This document shows, one piece after another, positions 60,811 to 64,000 of a stretch of DNA of 64,000 nt. The stretch comes from Sphingomonas zeae (GTDB lineage: Bacteria; Pseudomonadota; Alphaproteobacteria; Sphingomonadales; Sphingomonadaceae). The stretch spans positions 372,001 to 436,000 of the forward strand of contig NZ_JACIFA010000001.1 of assembly GCF_014197135.1 (NCBI RefSeq), read 5' to 3'. A program made the translations under genes and the position numbers. The stretch's first letter is position 1, and each line of letters starts with the position of its first letter. Below the pieces are notes generated by a model that had not been told where the DNA came from, made no database searches, and was given only the letters and a program-made list of their open reading frames with translations.

Positions 60811-62337
60811 CTACAGGCACGCCTCCAGCAGCGCCTTGTCGAAGCCGAACTGCTTGGCCTTGTCGAGAGTATAGGGGCGCAGGCCCGCCGAGCGATATTC
60901 GCCGATGATCTTGCCGTCGGTGCCTTCGTCCAGATACTCGAAGGCGAACAGCTCCTGCGTCACGATCACCGGGCCTTCCATGCCGATCACCTCGGTGATG
61001 TTGGTCACGCGGCGGCTGCCGTCGCGCAGGCGCTTGACCTGGACGACCATGTCGACCGAGTCGGCGATCTGGCGGCTGATCGCTTCCTTGGGCACCTTGA
61101 TGTCGGACATCATCACCATATTCTCCATGCGGGCCAGTGCCTCACGCGGGGAATTGGAGTGGAGCGTGCACATCGACCCGTCATGGCCGGTGTTCATGGC
61201 GGCCAGCAGGTCGAAACACTCCGACCCGCGGATTTCGCCCAGGATGATCCGGTCGGGCCGCATACGCAGCGCGTTCTTCACGAGGTCGCGGATGCTGATC
61301 TCGCCTTGGCCTTCCAGATTGGCGGGGCGGGTTTCCAGCGGCAGCCAGTGCGGCTGTTGCAGGCGAAGTTCGGCCGCATCCTCGATGGTCAGCACGCGCT
61401 CGCCCGGGTCGATCATCTTGGACAGCGCATTCAGCATCGTCGTCTTGCCCGAGCCGGTGCCGCCCGAGATCACGATATTGAACCGCGACGCGCCCGCGAT
61501 CTTGAGCAGCGTCGCCATGTCCTGGCTCATCGATCCGCCGTTCGCCATCATGTCGAGCGTGATCGGCTTGGCGGAGAATTTGCGGATCGAGATGGCGGTG
61601 CCGCGCAAGCTCAGCGGCGGCACGATCACGTTGACGCGGCTGCCGTCCTTCAGGCGGGCATCGGCCAGCGGCGTGGTCTGGTCGACGCGTCGGCCGACCG
61701 AGTTGACGATGCGCTGCGCGACCTGGAACAGATGCTCCTCGTCGCGGAAGCGGATATTCGCCAGCTCCAGCTTGCCCTTGCGCTCGACATAGGTCTGCTC
61801 GGGGCCATTGACCATGATGTCGGTGATATCGGTGTCGGCCAGCAGTTCCTCGAGCGGCCCCAGCCCCAGCAGCTCGTCGACCAGCACCTTTTCCAGCGCG
61901 AACTGTTCGCGCCGGTTGAGCGTCAGCTTCAGCTCGGCCAGCACCTCGCCGATGATCGGGCGGAATTCCTCGGCCAGCTCGTCCTTGCCCAGCGTCGCGG
62001 CGGCTTCCGGGTCGACTCGTTCGAGCAGGCGGGGGAGGACCTGTTCCTTGATCCGGTGGATCGACGCCTCGAAGCCCTCGCCGCGCGCCGGGGTCGGATC
62101 GACCGAAGCGGCCTGACGTTCGGCCAGTCGCTGCATCGCATCGGCGGCGGTGCCGGGCGCGGCGATCGCGCCTTCCAGCGCATTCAGCGGCGGGAATTGC
62201 GAGCCGCCGCCGGGGGCGGGCGAATCGGAGTCGGGGCGGGTGATGGGGCCGGGGCCGTGCATCGGGCGCGCGACGCCAAAGGCCGGGCGACCTCCGCCCG
62301 CGCTTCCCAAACCCTGACGGCGACCGAACGCACTCAT
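60811..62337 (-). CDS. cpaF: CpaF-family secretion ATPase
   Basis: A 508-aa PilT/VirB11-type ATPase of Tad pilus systems. N-terminal region (1-120) is Gly/Pro-rich and variable. Walker A ISGGTGSGKTTMLNAL, Asp box LTIEDAAELRLQQ, Walker B IILGEIRGSECFDLLAAMNTGHDGSM and the His box CTLHSNSPREALARME. Start at 62337; longer frames begin in poor sequence. No other cpa or tad gene lies within the window. Confidence 0.9.
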   Translation of the reverse strand: MSAFGRRQGLGSAGGGRPAFGVARPMHGPGPITRPDSDSPAPGGGSQFPPLNALEGAIAAPGTAADAMQRLAERQAASVDPTPARGEGFEASIHRIKEQVLPRLLERVDPEAAATLGKDELAEEFRPIIGEVLAELKLTLNRREQFALEKVLVDELLGLGPLEELLADTDITDIMVNGPEQTYVERKGKLELANIRFRDEEHLFQVAQRIVNSVGRRVDQTTPLADARLKDGSRVNVIVPPLSLRGTAISIRKFSAKPITLDMMANGGSMSQDMATLLKIAGASRFNIVISGGTGSGKTTMLNALSKMIDPGERVLTIEDAAELRLQQPHWLPLETRPANLEGQGEISIRDLVKNALRMRPDRIILGEIRGSECFDLLAAMNTGHDGSMCTLHSNSPREALARMENMVMMSDIKVPKEAISRQIADSVDMVVQVKRLRDGSRRVTNITEVIGMEGPVIVTQELFAFEYLDEGTDGKIIGEYRSAGLRPYTLDKAKQFGFDKALLEACL

Positions 62338-62446
62338 CGCGACATTCCCCATGGCATTCGGCCATTCCCTAAATGCCAAGATTTACCATATGCCTAACCG
62401 ATCCCGGTTGCAGGCGATGGAAAGGGCGGGATATGGCCCTGTCCCG

Positions 62447-63979
62447 ATGCTCAGCCGGTTCGTCCTTGCCGTCCTCCTGACCCTGGTCGGACTGTCGCCC
62501 GCGCTGGCCGGGGCGGACGACATCGCCGCGACCGCGCGTGGGGTGGTGCGGGTCGTCACCATCGCCATGGTCGACGACCAGGTGGCCGGATTCGGCCATG
62601 GCTCGGGATTCGCGGTCGCGCCCAACCGCATCGTCACCAACGCGCATGTCGTCGAACTGGCCGAGCGCTATCCCGACAATGTCGTGATCGGCGTCGTGCC
62701 GTCGGAGGGCAGCAAATCCTATCAGGGCCGGGTCATCGCCTATGACGCGCGCCGCGACCTGGCGCTGATCGAGGTGAGCGAGGCGAAGCTGCCGCCCGTC
62801 GCGCTGTTCACCGGCCCGGTGACCGAGGGGGATCAGGTCATCGCGCTGGGCTATCCGGGCAATGTCGATCTGGCGACGGCGCAGTCGGCGGCGGACTATA
62901 TCCGCCCGCTCTCGCCCGTCCGGTCGCAGGGCGTCGCCTCGGGCCGCCGCGCGCTGACGGGCATCGAGGTGCTGCTCCACACCGCCAGCATCGCGCGGGG
63001 CAATTCGGGCGGGCCGCTGCTCGATCCGTGCGGGCGGGTGATCGGGGTCAATTCGGCGCTGACCCGCGCCGATGACGGCGATTCGACCTTCGGCTTCGCG
63101 ATCGCCGATACCGAGCTGATGGCGTTCCTGCGCGAGGCAAAGCAGCCCTATGCTTCGGTCGGCGTCCCCTGCACCTCGATCGAGGAGCGGCTGCGCGAGG
63201 ATAGCGCGGCGGATGCGCGCGCCATCGCCGATGCCGCCGCCGCCAAGCGCGAGGCCGCCAATGTCGCCGCCCTGCGTCGCGAAGAAGCGCTGAACGCCGC
63301 GCGGGAGCAGGCGGAGCGGCTGCGCGAGAATGTGATGGCGGTAGCCGCGCTGCTGCTTGTCGGCGGCGCGCTGGCGGTCGGCGCGGCCGGGCTGCTCGAA
63401 TCGCGCGGATCGCGACGGGCGGCGATCTGGACCGTGTCGGCGGGCGGGGCCGCGATCGTCGCGGCGGTGGTCGTCTTCCTGCTGCGCCCCTCGGCCGAGA
63501 TTCAGTTGCCGCGCGAGACGCTGGCTACGGCCATGGGTGCTACGCCCTCCGGCGTCGGCGCACCCGGCACGGCGATCGGCCCGATGATCTGCACCCTGAT
63601 CCCTGATCGCAGCCGGATCACCGTCTCATCCACCGCCGAGGCGCGGCTGGACTGGGGCGCCAATGGCTGTGCCGATGGCCGCGTCCAGTATCTGGAGGGC
63701 GAGGGGGGATGGCAACGGATCATCGTGCCCGAGGAGGAGCCGACCGTGACCGTCGCCCGCTTCGATCCGGTCACGCGCACCTATACCCAGACCCGCTACA
63801 TGCTGCCCGCCGCGACGATGGACGCGATCCGCAAGCTGCACCAGCCCAGCACGCCGACGGCTTGCGTCAAGACCGACAAGGCGCTGCAGAATCTGGAGGG
63901 CGAACAGGCCCAGATTCGCCAGCAGCTGCCGCCGCTGCCCAATGAGAAGCTGGTCTATAGCTGCCGTTCGGGCCGCTGA
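62447..63979 (+). CDS. Exported trypsin-like serine protease with two inner membrane helices
   Basis: Protein of about 510 aa. Signal peptide (MLSRFVLAVLLTLVGLSPAL), then a chymotrypsin-fold domain with catalytic His in RIVTNAHVVELA, Asp in DARRDLALIEV and Ser in ARGNSGGPLLDP. An Ala/Arg/Glu-rich helical region follows. Two hydrophobic helices (VMAVAALLLVGGALAVGAAGLL and IWTVSAGGAAIVAAVVVFLL) and a C-terminal domain of about 140 residues of unknown fold complete it. Start is uncertain (62417 or 62447). Divergent from cpaF. Confidence 0.82.
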   Translation: MLSRFVLAVLLTLVGLSPALAGADDIAATARGVVRVVTIAMVDDQVAGFGHGSGFAVAPNRIVTNAHVVELAERYPDNVVIGVVPSEGSKSYQGRVIAYDARRDLALIEVSEAKLPPVALFTGPVTEGDQVIALGYPGNVDLATAQSAADYIRPLSPVRSQGVASGRRALTGIEVLLHTASIARGNSGGPLLDPCGRVIGVNSALTRADDGDSTFGFAIADTELMAFLREAKQPYASVGVPCTSIEERLREDSAADARAIADAAAAKREAANVAALRREEALNAAREQAERLRENVMAVAALLLVGGALAVGAAGLLESRGSRRAAIWTVSAGGAAIVAAVVVFLLRPSAEIQLPRETLATAMGATPSGVGAPGTAIGPMICTLIPDRSRITVSSTAEARLDWGANGCADGRVQYLEGEGGWQRIIVPEEEPTVTVARFDPVTRTYTQTRYMLPAATMDAIRKLHQPSTPTACVKTDKALQNLEGEQAQIRQQLPPLPNEKLVYSCRSGR

Positions 63980-64000
63980 TCGCCAAGAAGGCCGGGGGGG

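Overview
The window is about 64 kb of a high-GC alphaproteobacterial chromosome, most likely Sphingomonas or a close sphingomonad. I base this on the protein sequences (a DUF1013/TrcR regulator, an alphaproteobacterial SspB, a DUF1192 protein, CpaF), on the lepB-rnc-era grouping, and on the intergenic palindromic repeats. No plasmid, prophage or insertion-sequence backbone is visible. It reads as ordinary core chromosome with a few accessory pockets.

Layout. 1-7.3 kb (minus strand): a truncated cyclophilin, coaD-ispA-xseB as an overlapping operon, a 7TM-GGDEF protein with a 59-aa coupled partner, clpA, and a small DUF1192 protein. 7.4-10.5 kb (plus): a quinone oxidoreductase, a periplasmic repeat protein, trcR, and a small acidic protein, then tRNA-Trp on minus. 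11-28.4 kb (plus): the translation block rpsL-rpsG-fusA-tuf, then rpsJ through rpmC-rpsQ, rplN through rpmD, rplO, secY and adk. rpmD (58 aa) is included. The block is cut into separate transcription units by strong terminators and new promoters. The usual rpsM-rpsK-rpoA-rplQ tail is absent after adk.

28.6-37.1 kb: xerC, a DedA protein, lepB-rnc, era, queG, a Nat-type ABC exporter and a Tat/lipobox-bearing msrB. 37.2-46.6 kb: a CHAP amidase, an M1 peptidase, a HIRAN protein, an EI24/lipoprotein/LysE operon, adenosine kinase, an amino-acid permease, a HIT protein and hisE. 47-49.7 kb: the histidine operon hisB-hisH-hisA-hisF. 49.7-57.3 kb: sspB, a secreted S9 peptidase coupled to a secreted GH2 beta-galactosidase, a MerC-like membrane protein and a ROK sugar kinase. 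57.5-58.3 kb: a stand-alone endolysin-holin pair. 58.3-64 kb: a double-retropepsin PDZ protease, a SatD-like gene with a 3-TM partner behind three tandem palindromes, an orphan cpaF and a membrane-anchored trypsin-like protease.

The most interesting items are these. (1) The SatD-like/3-TM pair with its 28-bp-periodic palindrome array may be a self-regulated signalling module. (2) A repeated leader design, sigma70-type promoter then GC hairpin with U-tract then gene, occurs before trcR and most ribosomal transcription units. (3) Ribosomal protein S12 carries Arg at position 88, and S5 has an Arg/Gly-rich N-terminal extension. (4) A family of REPIN-like intergenic palindromes includes one element with perfect 22-bp inverted ends. 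All function calls come from reading the translated sequence; no database search was run.
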